Source of the DNA: Streptomyces apocyni
GTDB taxonomy: Bacteria; Actinomycetota; Actinomycetes; Streptomycetales; Streptomycetaceae
Direction: 5' to 3'
NCBI RefSeq assembly: GCF_009739465.1
Contig: NZ_WHOM01000051.1
Span: forward strand, 62,001 to 126,000
Length of the DNA stretch: 64,000 nt
The notes below the pieces were generated by a model that was given only the letters and a program-made list of their open reading frames with translations, did not search any database and had not been told where the DNA came from. Below, piece by piece: positions 47,244-55,134 of this stretch (its first letter is position 1; every line of letters begins with the position of its first letter). The translations under genes were made by a program, and so were the position numbers.

Positions 47244-48464
47244 TCACGAGACCGCTGACGGGGCAGGACGGGCCGCGCCCGACCGGGCCAGGACCGCCGC
47301 GATGCCCTGGGCGAGATAGGGGATGCGGGGGGCCGCGATTCCGGCGATGTTGACGCGGCCGGACGCGGTGCCGTAGATGGCGAACTGCTCGCGTAGCTCC
47401 CGCATCTGCCCGGGAGACAGGGGCAGGGTCGAGAACATGCCCTTCTGCCGGGAGATGGTCTCCGCGTGGACCGTGTGGCCCAGGCCGCTGAGGTGGGCGA
47501 CCAGGTCGGCGCGGTTGGCGGAGATGCGGCCGCGCATGGCGTCGAGTTCGGCGCGCCAGGTGGCCCGTAGCTCCGCGTCCTCAAGGATGGTGGTCACCAC
47601 CGCGGCGCCGTGCTCCGGCGGCATGGAGTACAGCGTGCGGGCGATGTTCTGGAGCGCGGTCTCCACATGGGTCAGCGTCCGGTGGGACGGGCTGAGGACG
47701 ATGGCGCAGCCGGTGCGGTCGCTGTAGAGGCCGAAGTTCTTCGAGCAGCTGACGGAGATCAGCATCTCGGGGACGCGGGTCGCCAGCATGCGCGTGGCCC
47801 GCAGGTCAGCTTCCAGGCCATCGCCGAGGCCGTGGTACGCGAGATCGATGAAGGGGACCCAGCCGTCGCGTTCGGCGAGGCCGGCCAGTGCCTGCCAGGC
47901 GTCGAAGGAGAGGTCGACACCGGAGGGGTTGTGGCAGCAGCCCTGGAGGAGGACCACGTCGTCGCGTTCCGCGCGCTGAAGGTCCTGGAGCATGCCTGCC
48001 GGGTCCGAGCGGCCCTCGGCGTCGAGCCAGGTGTATGTCCGTACGGTCAGGCCCGCGGCCTCCAGGATGGGCCGGTGGTTGACGTACGCGGGGTCGCTGA
48101 TCCAGACCGTCGCGCCGGGCCGGGTCTGGCGTACCAGGTCGGCGAGCAGGCGCAGCGCGCCGGTGCCCGCGACGGTCTGGACCGCGGCGGCCCGGTCGGT
48201 GAGTCCCGTGACCCCCAGGACCGACGAGACCATCGCCTGGTTGAAGGCGAGGTTGCCGGACAGTCCCCGGTACTCCTTGGACACGGATCGCTCCGCGAGG
48301 CGTATCTCGGCTTCCCGGACGGCCGCCATGACGGGGGTGGCGCCGGTGTGGTCGCGGTAGACGCCGACGACGAGGTTCAGGCGGTCGGGGCGGGTGTCGG
48401 TGGCGTACGCGGCTGCCAGGTCCCACAGGGGATCGGCGGGCGGAACGGGCAGGAGCTCAAGCAT
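47244..48464 (-). CDS. Class I aminotransferase (aspartate/aromatic type)
   Basis: 406 aa. Matches the AspC/TyrB group: ADPLWDLAAAYATDTRPDRLNLVVGVYRD, QTVAGTGALRLLADLVR, DPAYVNHRPILEAAG, LLQGCCHNPSGVDLS, FIDLAYHGLGDGL and the PLP-lysine segment SVSCSKNFGLYSDRTG. It transfers amino groups between aromatic or acidic amino acids and 2-oxo acids. It overlaps the upstream EamA gene by eight bases, and the pair is divergent from an Lrp regulator. Confidence 0.93.
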   Translation of the reverse strand: MLELLPVPPADPLWDLAAAYATDTRPDRLNLVVGVYRDHTGATPVMAAVREAEIRLAERSVSKEYRGLSGNLAFNQAMVSSVLGVTGLTDRAAAVQTVAGTGALRLLADLVRQTRPGATVWISDPAYVNHRPILEAAGLTVRTYTWLDAEGRSDPAGMLQDLQRAERDDVVLLQGCCHNPSGVDLSFDAWQALAGLAERDGWVPFIDLAYHGLGDGLEADLRATRMLATRVPEMLISVSCSKNFGLYSDRTGCAIVLSPSHRTLTHVETALQNIARTLYSMPPEHGAAVVTTILEDAELRATWRAELDAMRGRISANRADLVAHLSGLGHTVHAETISRQKGMFSTLPLSPGQMRELREQFAIYGTASGRVNIAGIAAPRIPYLAQGIAAVLARSGAARPAPSAVS

Positions 48465-49461
48465 CGGCGGGAACCTTGGGTCGGGGGCGTCGGTTGGAGA
48501 GCACGACGCCGGTGGTGATCAGGGGGACGCCCACCAGGACGGCGAGCGTGGGTGACTCACCCAGCAGCGGGATGGCGAGGAGGACGACGGCGACCGGGCT
48601 GAGACTGCCCACGACGGAACTGCGCTCCGCGCCCAGCCTGCGGATCGCGAACGCGTAGAGCAGTCCGGCGCACAGGCCGACACCCAGTCCCTGCACGACG
48701 AGGAACAGGGCGATGTCACTGGCCGCCGCGTGCGCGATGCCGGTGGGCAGTACGCCGGTCAGGACCAGCAGCGTGATCACGGCGAACGAGGGCAGGCAGA
48801 GGAGACCGATCGACCCGACGGGGTCGAGGTCCACCTCCTTGAGTCCGACCGTGTACAGGGCCCACAGGCCGCTGGCGAGCAGGAGTACGGCGCAGCCGAG
48901 CAGGACGTCGCTGTCCAGTGCGACGGTGTAGCGCCAGACCAGGGCGAGCACGCCGACGGCGATCAGGACGAGCCCGGCCGCCTGTGTGCCGCGCGGGGCT
49001 CCGCGTCCGCTCGCGACCATCAGCGCGGACACGAAGAGCGGGACCATGCCCGGTATGAGCGAGCCCACGAACGCGGCGGAGGTGAGCGAGCCGCCGTACA
49101 TGGCGGCCAGGAAGAACGGCACCCCGGCACCGCAAATGATCTTTGCCGCGGGGCCGGGCCGTACGGCGGCGAGCCGCCCGCGTCGTCGCCACAGTGCGGG
49201 CGCCAGGATGACCAGAGGGGTGCCGAACCGCAGGAGCGCGGCGTCGGCGGGCAGCAGGGTGGAGGCGCTGAGCGCGCGGGCGCTCAGCGCGAATCCGGCC
49301 CAGATCGCCACGGTGAGGCCCAGCGCCGCCAAGGCCACCGTGTTCGGGGCGATCGGGGTGCGGGTCGCCCCGGAGGGCCCTGCGGCCTGGGGCCCGGAGG
49401 GGTCCGGAGTCTCGTGGACCGTTGAGGGCGGCGGTGCCCCCATGGTGTTCGTCGCGACCAA
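48457..49461 (-). CDS. EamA/DMT-family transporter
   Basis: 334 aa with ten predicted membrane helices in two EamA repeats (LGLTVAIWAGFALSARAL..., then VLLGCAVLLLASGLWALYTVGLKEV). The second repeat ends with PVAVVLLAIPLLGESPTLAVLVGVPLITTGVVLSNRRPR. Members export amino acids or related metabolites. Co-transcribed with an aminotransferase and divergent from an Lrp/AsnC regulator, it most likely exports an amino acid, by context only. Confidence 0.88.
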   Translation of the reverse strand: MVATNTMGAPPPSTVHETPDPSGPQAAGPSGATRTPIAPNTVALAALGLTVAIWAGFALSARALSASTLLPADAALLRFGTPLVILAPALWRRRGRLAAVRPGPAAKIICGAGVPFFLAAMYGGSLTSAAFVGSLIPGMVPLFVSALMVASGRGAPRGTQAAGLVLIAVGVLALVWRYTVALDSDVLLGCAVLLLASGLWALYTVGLKEVDLDPVGSIGLLCLPSFAVITLLVLTGVLPTGIAHAAASDIALFLVVQGLGVGLCAGLLYAFAIRRLGAERSSVVGSLSPVAVVLLAIPLLGESPTLAVLVGVPLITTGVVLSNRRPRPKVPADA

Positions 49462-49594
49462 CGCGCTCTTCCTCCAGCCTCTGGCCCTCTGGCCTGTCCC
49501 CGGGTGCGGGAAGCGGCCGCGCCGCGTCCCGGCTGGTTAGCCGGTCCCGCCCGTGCGCAACGCTAGGCCAATGGCTGAGGCAGATGATTGCTAG

Positions 49595-49626
49595 TTCTGC
49601 CCCGCACGACTACGTTCGGGGCAGAA
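49595..49626. promoter_or_regulatory. Lrp-type operator in the divergent promoter
   Basis: TTCTGCCCCG (49595-49604) and CGGGGCAGAA (49617-49626) are perfect 10-base inverted arms with a 12-base spacer. It ends 20 bases before the regulator's GTG and lies about 135 bases from the exporter start, where an Lrp/AsnC protein would bind to control both. Confidence 0.7.
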
Positions 49627-49645
49627 TCTGCCAAGGAAGCGAGAA

Positions 49646-50128
49646 GTGACGATGGACTCTGTCGATCTGGGGATCATCCGTGAGTTGCAGGGGGACGGAC
49701 GGCTGTCCAACCAGGACCTCGCCGACCGGGTACGCCTGTCTCCCTCGCCCTGCCTGCGGCGGGTACGCCGCCTGGAGCAGGCGGGGCTCATCCGCGGCTA
49801 TACGGCCATGGTCGACCAGGTGGCGTTCGGGCTCCCCATCACCGTTTTCGTACGCATCCGCCTGGACCGCCACACCGCGGAGGCGGTCAATGTCTTCGAG
49901 GAGCATGTCGGCCTCATCGAACACATTCAGGACTGCTATCTGATGGCCGGGAGCAGCGACTATCTGCTCCGGGTCGTGATCGAGAGCCTTGAGGCGTACG
50001 AGGTCCTGGTGCGGACCCGGATTCACGCGATTCCGGGCATCTCCTCGATCGAGTCCAGTTTCGCGTTCGGCAGCGTCAAGCAGTCCAGGACCTACCCTCG
50101 GCCCACGCCGCCGCGTGACCGGCGGTAA
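49646..50128 (+). CDS. Lrp/AsnC-family regulator
   Basis: 160 aa from GTG 49646 (AAGGA eight bases before; ATG 49652 two codons on is also possible). The N-terminal HTH is DLGIIRELQGDGRLSNQDLADRVRLSPSPCLRRVRRLEQAGLI. The C-terminal RAM domain has FVRIRLDRHTAEAVNVFEEHV, DCYLMAGSSDYLLRVVIESLEAYE and IPGISSIESSFAFGSVK. The effector is probably an amino acid. The divergent aminotransferase/exporter pair is its probable target. Confidence 0.93.
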   Translation: MTMDSVDLGIIRELQGDGRLSNQDLADRVRLSPSPCLRRVRRLEQAGLIRGYTAMVDQVAFGLPITVFVRIRLDRHTAEAVNVFEEHVGLIEHIQDCYLMAGSSDYLLRVVIESLEAYEVLVRTRIHAIPGISSIESSFAFGSVKQSRTYPRPTPPRDRR

Positions 50129-50253
50129 CCAGCTACCCAAGATCCCAACGGCTGGACCCCTGGTGTTCGTCCGGCGCGCTCCCCCGTACACTCGCCCAGG
50201 CTCTGCCCAGAAGCTGATCACTGACTGTCACGATTGGAAACAGGAAACCCACC

Positions 50254-50406
50254 GTGAGTATGACCCACGCCGAAGCCCCGATCTACGACGGCCTCATCGA
50301 GGAACGTGGCGACGTTCCCGCCTCGGTCCGCGAGACAGCCGAGGAGACGCTGCGCAGCCTGGAGGCGGACTTCGACTTCAGCGGACTGCGCGCTTCCGCC
50401 TCGTAG
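50254..50406 (+). CDS. 50-aa hypothetical protein
   Basis: GTG 50254 gives a 50-residue product (starts MSMTHAEAPIYDGLIEERGD, ends DFSGLRASAS); ATG 50260 is an alternative. AGGA lies about eight bases upstream. The product is acidic with a balanced composition and reads like a real small Streptomyces protein with a helix around VRETAEETLRSLEAD. No membrane segment or known motif. It stands alone after the Lrp gene. Function unknown. Confidence 0.6.
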   Translation: MSMTHAEAPIYDGLIEERGDVPASVRETAEETLRSLEADFDFSGLRASAS

Positions 50407-50454
50407 GCCGCTGCCCCTCCCCCGCCTTCCCCGCCTAGCCGAAGAGCTGGGGGA

Positions 50455-50664
50455 CTACTTCTTGTCGCCCAGGCCGTCGATGAGGCCCTTCGCCTTCTCG
50501 ACGCCGGTGTCGATCTTGTCGCTGTGCTTGCCACCGGTCTTGCTGTCGACGATGTCGGCGGCCTTGTCCAGGCCCTTGCCGACCGTCTCACCGTGCTCGG
50601 CGGCCAGTTCGCTCGCCTTGTCCTTGAGCCCCTTCAGGTTCTTCAAGTTGTCGAACATGCCCAC
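50455..50664 (-). CDS. MT0933-like antitoxin family protein
   Basis: 69 aa from the GTG at 50664, with AAGGAG six bases before. The composition is Lys/Asp/Gly-rich: MFDNLKNLKGLKDKASELAAEHGE, then a repeat-like GLDKAADIVDSKTGGKHSDKIDTGVEKAKGLID. This matches the MT0933-like antitoxin family, short amphipathic helical proteins. No toxin gene is adjacent, so the antitoxin label is by family name only; a stress-related CsbD-like role is equally plausible. Confidence 0.8.
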   Translation of the reverse strand: MGMFDNLKNLKGLKDKASELAAEHGETVGKGLDKAADIVDSKTGGKHSDKIDTGVEKAKGLIDGLGDKK

Positions 50665-50786
50665 GCGGTACTCCTTCGTTTTCCTCGGCCACGTACCGCG
50701 TCATTATCGTCTACGGCCTGTGTGGGCGCCGTAATCGCCGGAGTGTCAGCCGGGGAGCCCCCGTGCACCCCGTCTACGGTGCGGAC

Positions 50787-51365
50787 ATGGGGCGCAGTGA
50801 CGGAGCAGCGGGCTCGCGGCCGGGTCAGCGGGTGGGATGGCGGCATCCGTGGACGTACGGGGGCTGTCTCATGGCCGCTATGGCGGCGGGGTACTTCCTA
50901 CTGCCCCTGCACTTCCTCGGCCCGTCTCGGCCCGTCCTCAGCTGGACGGTGTTCGGCTGTGCCCTCGCGCTGATCGCCATCCTTCTGGTGCGGCAGATCC
51001 GCGACGTCCTGGTGGACCTGCCTGGCACCCGTCCGGGCCTGGTGATCCCCGTGTTGATGTGCCTGGCCGTCCTGGTCTTCGCGGCGGGTTACGTCAGCCT
51101 CGCCCGGCACCCAGGCGAGTTCACGGGCCTGGAGACCCGAGTCGACGCGCTGTACTTCACCGTGGTCACGCTGGCCACGATCGGCTTCGGGGACATCACC
51201 CCCCAGGGACAGACCGCGCGTCTGGTCACCCTGCTACAGGTCCTGTACAGCTTCGTCTTCCTGACCGCTGCTGCGACGGCGCTGAGTCGCCGGGTGCACC
51301 GGCAGCTCGGGCAACACCTGGGGCGTGACGTACGTAACGGACCTGCCGGACGTGACAAGTCCTAG
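50787..51365 (+). CDS. Potassium-channel-like membrane protein
   Basis: 192 aa from ATG 50787 (GTG 50763 is in frame). Four hydrophobic segments; the last two flank a pore loop, ALYFTVVTLATIGFGDITPQG, whose TIGFGD is the potassium selectivity filter. The final helix LVTLLQVLYSFVFLTAAATAL is typical of Ion_trans_2 domains. No RCK or cyclic-nucleotide domain follows. It probably forms a homotetrameric K+ channel. Confidence 0.88.
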   Translation: MGRSDGAAGSRPGQRVGWRHPWTYGGCLMAAMAAGYFLLPLHFLGPSRPVLSWTVFGCALALIAILLVRQIRDVLVDLPGTRPGLVIPVLMCLAVLVFAAGYVSLARHPGEFTGLETRVDALYFTVVTLATIGFGDITPQGQTARLVTLLQVLYSFVFLTAAATALSRRVHRQLGQHLGRDVRNGPAGRDKS

Positions 51366-51382
51366 GTCCTGTCTCGCGGGTG

Positions 51383-51916
51383 CTATTCCTGGTACTGCGT
51401 CAGGTCGATGCCGTATAGCGCGAGGTCGTGGCCGAGGACCGGGTGCTGTGCGGTGCCTTCCGGCCGCATGCCGAGTTTGTCGAGTACGTTCACGGAGGCG
51501 CTGTCGCCCGTCCGGCATACGGCGACGACGCGGTCCAGGCCCCGGTCCTGCAAGGCGAACTCCAGGGTGGCGTGTGCCGCTTCGGAGGCGTACCCCTGCC
51601 CCCAGAACACCCGCCCGAGCCGCCAGCTGATCGCCACCTGACCGGCGACCTCGGCCGGAGCGTCGGCAAGGGACAGGCCGACGGCGCCCGCCAGCTCACC
51701 GGAGCCCAGGAGCTCGACCGCGAACATCCCGTACCCTTCCTCGTCCCACTCCTCCTCCCACGCCTCGATGTCCTCGGCGGTCTGGTCAAGGGAGCGCGGC
51801 CTGCCGTCGCCGATGCCCCGCATCACCACCGGATCGGCGTGGATCTCGGACAGGGGGACAAGGTCGTCGTCCAGCCATCGGCGCAGGACAAGACGGGGGG
51901 TGCGGATCTCGGTCAT
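51383..51916 (-). CDS. GNAT-family N-acetyltransferase
   Basis: 177 aa from the ATG at 51916. It belongs to the RimJ/RimL-like group: IRTPRLVLRRWLDDDLVPLSEIHADP at the start, GAVGLSLADAP, the acetyl-CoA segment ISWRLGRVFWGQGYASEAAHATLEFAL, and VVAVCRTGDSASVNVLDKLGMR. It transfers an acetyl group to an amine; the acceptor is unknown. Convergent with the channel gene, 17 bases apart. Confidence 0.9.
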   Translation of the reverse strand: MTEIRTPRLVLRRWLDDDLVPLSEIHADPVVMRGIGDGRPRSLDQTAEDIEAWEEEWDEEGYGMFAVELLGSGELAGAVGLSLADAPAEVAGQVAISWRLGRVFWGQGYASEAAHATLEFALQDRGLDRVVAVCRTGDSASVNVLDKLGMRPEGTAQHPVLGHDLALYGIDLTQYQE

Positions 51917-52012
51917 GGGCCCATCCTGCCGATGCGACGGCGTGAACGCGAACCGCGGTGCCACGTCCCGCCGACGCCCTGCGCCCTGAGCGCTGTGTGC
52001 TGTGTCCTGTGC

Positions 52013-52672
52013 CTAGGCCCGGAAGTTCTGGGGGCGTTCGGGGGATGCCGCGGCCAGGGCCTTGGCTACCTCTTCGGTGCCTGCCCGCAGGCCGTAGACC
52101 GGGGTGTCGGGCTGCTGGCGCCAGGAGTCGTCGATGCCGCCCGCGTCGACCGTGTCGAAGCCCATCGCGTCGATGAGGTCGCGGACGGTCTTCTTGGCCG
52201 CGGCGTCATCTCCGGCCACGGGCAGGGCGATGCGCTCGGGGTCGCCGTGGGGGCGGGGCTTGTCGACGATGTCGTCGGCGTAGGTGCCGTTGAACGCCTT
52301 GATGACCGGGTGGCCGAGGTGCTGCTCGGTCCAGCGGCTTTCGGGCATCCCGTCCTCGATGGCGTCGATCCGGCCGTCGCGCTCCTTCGGGTAGTAGTTG
52401 TTGGTGTCGATCACGACGACGTCGTCGGCGGCCGCGTCCAGGAGTCCGGAAGGCAGGTCGGGGACGTTCTTGAGCGGGACGGTGACCACGACGAGTTCGG
52501 CGCCGCGTACCGCTTCGGCCGCGGTGACGGCGGTGGCTCCGGTCTCGTCGGCGAGCGCGGTGAGGGTGTGCGGGCCGCGCGAGTTGGCTACGGACACGTC
52601 ATGTCCGATGGCGGTGAGGCGTCGGGTGAGATTGCCACCGATATTGCCCGCGCCGATGATGCCGATCTTCAT
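52013..52672 (-). CDS. F420H2:NADP oxidoreductase-like protein
   Basis: 219 aa from the ATG at 52672 behind AGGAGG. The Rossmann motif KIGIIGAGNIGGNLTRRLTAIGHDVSVANSRGP is the NADP-binding start of the NADPH-dependent F420 reductase/YxeA-like group, followed by ELVVVTVPLKNVPDLP, VVIDTNNYYP and VIKAFNGTYADDI. Actinomycetes use such proteins for cofactor F420 reduction or as oxidoreductases of unknown substrate. The next gene, divergent, is of the PPOX/F420 class, which mildly supports an F420 link. Confidence 0.85.
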   Translation of the reverse strand: MKIGIIGAGNIGGNLTRRLTAIGHDVSVANSRGPHTLTALADETGATAVTAAEAVRGAELVVVTVPLKNVPDLPSGLLDAAADDVVVIDTNNYYPKERDGRIDAIEDGMPESRWTEQHLGHPVIKAFNGTYADDIVDKPRPHGDPERIALPVAGDDAAAKKTVRDLIDAMGFDTVDAGGIDDSWRQQPDTPVYGLRAGTEEVAKALAAASPERPQNFRA

Positions 52673-52791
52673 GGTGCCTCCTGTTCGCGCTGCGGCCGGG
52701 TGCCGCTGCTGGCTGCAACCGGCTGACCGACGGAGGTATTTCCGGGGCCCCGGTACGAGTGAGGTCACCCCGCGCTGGCACAGTGAGCCGT

Positions 52792-53205
52792 ATGTCTGCT
52801 CAGCACACCGATGACGCCCCGCCCGGACTGGACTTCTGGCAGGAGCGCCGCACCTGCTTCCTCGCCACCCCGCGCCCCGACGGCACCCCGCACCTCGTCC
52901 CGGTCGGCGTCACCTACGACCCGGAGACGCGCATCGCCCGCGTCATCACGAGCGCGACCAGCAAGAAGGCCCGCAACCTGCGCGCCGCCGCTCCGGGCAC
53001 CGTCGTCGCCGTCAGCCAGGCCGAGGGACGCCGCTGGTGCACGCTGGAGGGCACCGCCGTCGTCAAGGACGACCCGGAATCCGTAGCCGATGCCGAGCAG
53101 CGTTACGCCCAGCGCTACAAGCCGCCGCGCCCCAACCCGGAGCGGGTCGTGATCGAGATCGCGGTCACCCGGGCGATGGGAACGGCGAAGCCGCCCGGGT
53201 GGTGA
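52792..53205 (+). CDS. PPOX-class (F420-dependent type) flavin/deazaflavin enzyme
   Basis: 137 aa from ATG 52792. The split-barrel fold shows in RRTCFLATPRPDGTPHLVPVGVTYDPETRIARVITSATSKKARNLRA and GRRWCTLEGTAVV, ending RYAQRYKPPRPNPERVVIEIAVTRAMG. It fits the TIGR03618/PPOX class of F420-dependent reductases. Substrate unknown. Divergent from the F420-reductase-like gene. Confidence 0.88.
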   Translation: MSAQHTDDAPPGLDFWQERRTCFLATPRPDGTPHLVPVGVTYDPETRIARVITSATSKKARNLRAAAPGTVVAVSQAEGRRWCTLEGTAVVKDDPESVADAEQRYAQRYKPPRPNPERVVIEIAVTRAMGTAKPPGW

Positions 53206-53222
53206 ACGGGCCGCGCTGGCGT

Positions 53223-53270
53223 CGTCAGGAGTGCACCGCTGTCAGGCGTCAGGAGTGCACCGCTGTCAGG
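53223..53270. repeat. 24-base tandem duplication
   Basis: Two exact adjacent copies of a 24-base unit beginning CGTCAGGAGTGCACC (53223-53246 and 53247-53270). It fills the gap between the PPOX gene and the CDF transporter and covers the latter's stop codon. Confidence 0.85.
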
Positions 53271-53907
53271 CGGGCGCGCAGCAGCCCTCACCGCGCCAGG
53301 CGTCGCGGCCTTCCTTGACCGCGATGGCGGCGATGACCAGCGCGGCGGCCGGGTCGGCCCAGGACCAGCCCAGCGTGAGGTTGGCCAGCAGGCCCGCCAG
53401 GAGCACCGCGGAGAGGTACGCGCACAGCAGGGTCTGCCGGGAGTCCGCGACGGCGGAGGCCGACCCCAGTGCGCGACCGGCGCGGCGCTGGGCGGTGGAC
53501 AGGAGCGGCATGATCGCCAGCGAGAGGGCGGCGAGTACGACGCCGGGGATCGAGTGGTCGGGGGCGTGGGCGCCGGTCAGGGCGCGTACGGAGTCGACTG
53601 TGACGTAGAGCGCCAGGGCGAAGAAGGAGACGGCGGTGATCCGCAGCGCGCGCTTCTCCCGGGCCTCGCGCACGGCGTGCTCGCGGGCGGAGAACTGCCA
53701 GGCGACGGCGGCGGCGGAGAGCACCTCGACGACGGAGTCGAGTCCGAAGCCGATCAGCGCCGAGGAGGAGGCGATGGCGCCCGCGGTGAGGGCGACGACC
53801 GCCTCGATGACGTTGTAGGCGATGGTCAGGGCGACCAGCAGGCGTATCCGCCGGGTCAGCGAGTCCCGGCGGGCCACGGTGAGGCCCAGGGGCGACGGCG
53901 CGGTCAT
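53266..53907 (-). CDS. CDF-type cation transporter
   Basis: 213 aa, five to six membrane helices. The N-terminal half shows the CDF pattern: LLVALTIAYNVIEAVVALTAGAIASSSALIGFGLDSVVEVLSAAAVAW, with Asn/Glu and Asp residues in place of the usual metal-site set. The C-terminal end is GEGCCAPA, with paired cysteines that may bind metal. It lacks the long cytoplasmic dimerisation domain. It directly abuts the ArsR-type regulator gene (stop and start in TGAATG), so the pair is a metal-responsive efflux unit. The metal is unknown. Confidence 0.87.
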   Translation of the reverse strand: MTAPSPLGLTVARRDSLTRRIRLLVALTIAYNVIEAVVALTAGAIASSSALIGFGLDSVVEVLSAAAVAWQFSAREHAVREAREKRALRITAVSFFALALYVTVDSVRALTGAHAPDHSIPGVVLAALSLAIMPLLSTAQRRAGRALGSASAVADSRQTLLCAYLSAVLLAGLLANLTLGWSWADPAAALVIAAIAVKEGRDAWRGEGCCAPA

Positions 53908-54243
53908 TCAGCAGCAGCCCTTCTGCGCGGCGTCGGCACAGGTGCGGTCCGCCTCGACGGCGACGACCGCCGTGCGCAGGCTGTCCAGGGCGTCCGCGAA
54001 ACGTGCGTCGGCGAGTTCATACCGGGTGCGCCGCCCGTCGGGCACGGCGACGACCAGGCCACAGTCGCGCAGGCACGCCAGGTGGTTCGAAAGCCGGGTA
54101 CGGGAGATCTCCAGCGCGTCGGCGAGATCGGCCGGGTAGGCCGGGGCCTCGCGCAGGGCGAGCAGGACGCGGCAGCGGATGGGGTCGGCGAGCGCGCGGC
54201 CGAACCGCGCGAGCACCTCGATGTCAGCGGCGAGAGTCAGCAT
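53908..54243 (-). CDS. ArsR/SmtB-family metal-sensing repressor
   Basis: 111 aa. Winged helix: LADPIRCRVLLALREAPAYPADLADALEISRTRLSNHLACLRDCGLV, wing PDGRRTRYEL. Cysteines lie in the recognition region (LACLRDC) and at the C-terminus (RTCADAAQKGCC). This layout resembles CmtR, a cadmium/lead sensor of mycobacteria and Streptomyces that uses exactly such cysteines. A perfect 16-base palindrome stands upstream. It controls the CDF gene by direct coupling. Confidence 0.92.
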   Translation of the reverse strand: MLTLAADIEVLARFGRALADPIRCRVLLALREAPAYPADLADALEISRTRLSNHLACLRDCGLVVAVPDGRRTRYELADARFADALDSLRTAVVAVEADRTCADAAQKGCC

Positions 54244-54261
54244 GCCTTAAGAGTACATCGA

Positions 54262-54277
54262 TTCCTGAATTCAGGAA
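54262..54277. promoter_or_regulatory. ArsR-type operator TTCCTGAATTCAGGAA
   Basis: A perfect 16-base palindrome starting 18 bases before the ArsR start codon at 54243. On that strand TGTACT lies between it and the ATG and could be part of the -10. Its size and position are typical of SmtB/ArsR operators. Confidence 0.75.
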
Positions 54278-54387
54278 CTCATGGATTCACCGCGTGCCAC
54301 GGATGTGTGTCACCTGCCTGCGCCATTCGGCTGACCGGTCCACGGCCCCGGATGCGGCACAGGGCCGTATGGCGTGTCCTCACCTCT

Positions 54388-55134
54388 ATGACCTTGTTTC
54401 GCAGGCAGCTCTACCGGATAACCACGACCGCGATGGGGACGGCGTTCGTGCTGACCGCCACCCAGGGCGCGGTCGCCGAACCCACCAGCACCTGGGCCAG
54501 CCCCATCGCCGCCCGCCTCAAGATCACCTCGCCGTACGGCGGTCGGCACACGGGCGTGGACTTCGCCGTACCCACCGGGACCCCGGTGCGGTCCGTGGGT
54601 CCCGGCAGGGTGGTGCTCGCCAGTTGGTCCGGTAACTACGGCAAGGCCGTGACCATCCGTATGACGGACGGCCGGTACACCCTCTACACCCATCTGTCGC
54701 GGATCTCCGTCCGGGTCGGCCAGCGGGTCCGCGCCCAGAAGCGCGTCGGATACAGCGGCGCCACGGGCCGGGTGACCGGCCCGCATCTGCATTTCGAGGT
54801 GCGCGCCCGGCGCGGATACGGCTCCGACATCAACCCGTTGCGCTACCTGGCCCGGCACGGTGTGCGCCTGTCGCTCCGCGCGATCCCGCACGACCACCTG
54901 CCGTCAGCGGACCCGTCACCAGAGCCCTTCGCTGAACCGTCAGCAGAGCTCGGTGAGTTCGGCTCCGATTGTCTTCCAGAGGAGCTCCGGATGAGAGTGG
55001 AGGAAGAAGTGGTCACCGGGCACGACGTGGAGGGTGAACGGCGCACTGGTGTGCCGGGCCCAGGCGGCAACGTCCGAGACGGCGAACAGGTGGTCGTCCG
55101 CGCCCGCGAAGGCCGCGACGGGACAGCTGAGTGA
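54388..55134 (+). CDS. M23-family metallopeptidase with run-on C-terminus
   Basis: 248 aa from ATG 54388 (ATG 54352 also in frame). A signal peptide covers about the first 30 residues (TTTAMGTAFVLTATQGAVAEP). The LytM/M23 domain has the zinc residues in GGRHTGVDFAVPTGTPV (His and Asp) and GPHLHFEVR (His pair). The catalytic domain is complete by NPLRYLARHGV, about residue 160. It cleaves peptidoglycan cross-links. No stop follows: the frame runs on antisense to the last 195 bases of the thioesterase gene, adding an acidic tail not seen in the family. The stop may have been lost by a frameshift, or the overlap is real. Confidence 0.82.
   Translation: MTLFRRQLYRITTTAMGTAFVLTATQGAVAEPTSTWASPIAARLKITSPYGGRHTGVDFAVPTGTPVRSVGPGRVVLASWSGNYGKAVTIRMTDGRYTLYTHLSRISVRVGQRVRAQKRVGYSGATGRVTGPHLHFEVRARRGYGSDINPLRYLARHGVRLSLRAIPHDHLPSADPSPEPFAEPSAELGEFGSDCLPEELRMRVEEEVVTGHDVEGERRTGVPGPGGNVRDGEQVVVRAREGRDGTAE

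Noticed and set aside
53554..54387. Upstream extension of the M23 peptidase frame
   Set aside because: It runs antisense to the CDF and ArsR genes and lacks a signal peptide; the real start is next to the signal sequence at 54388 or 54352.
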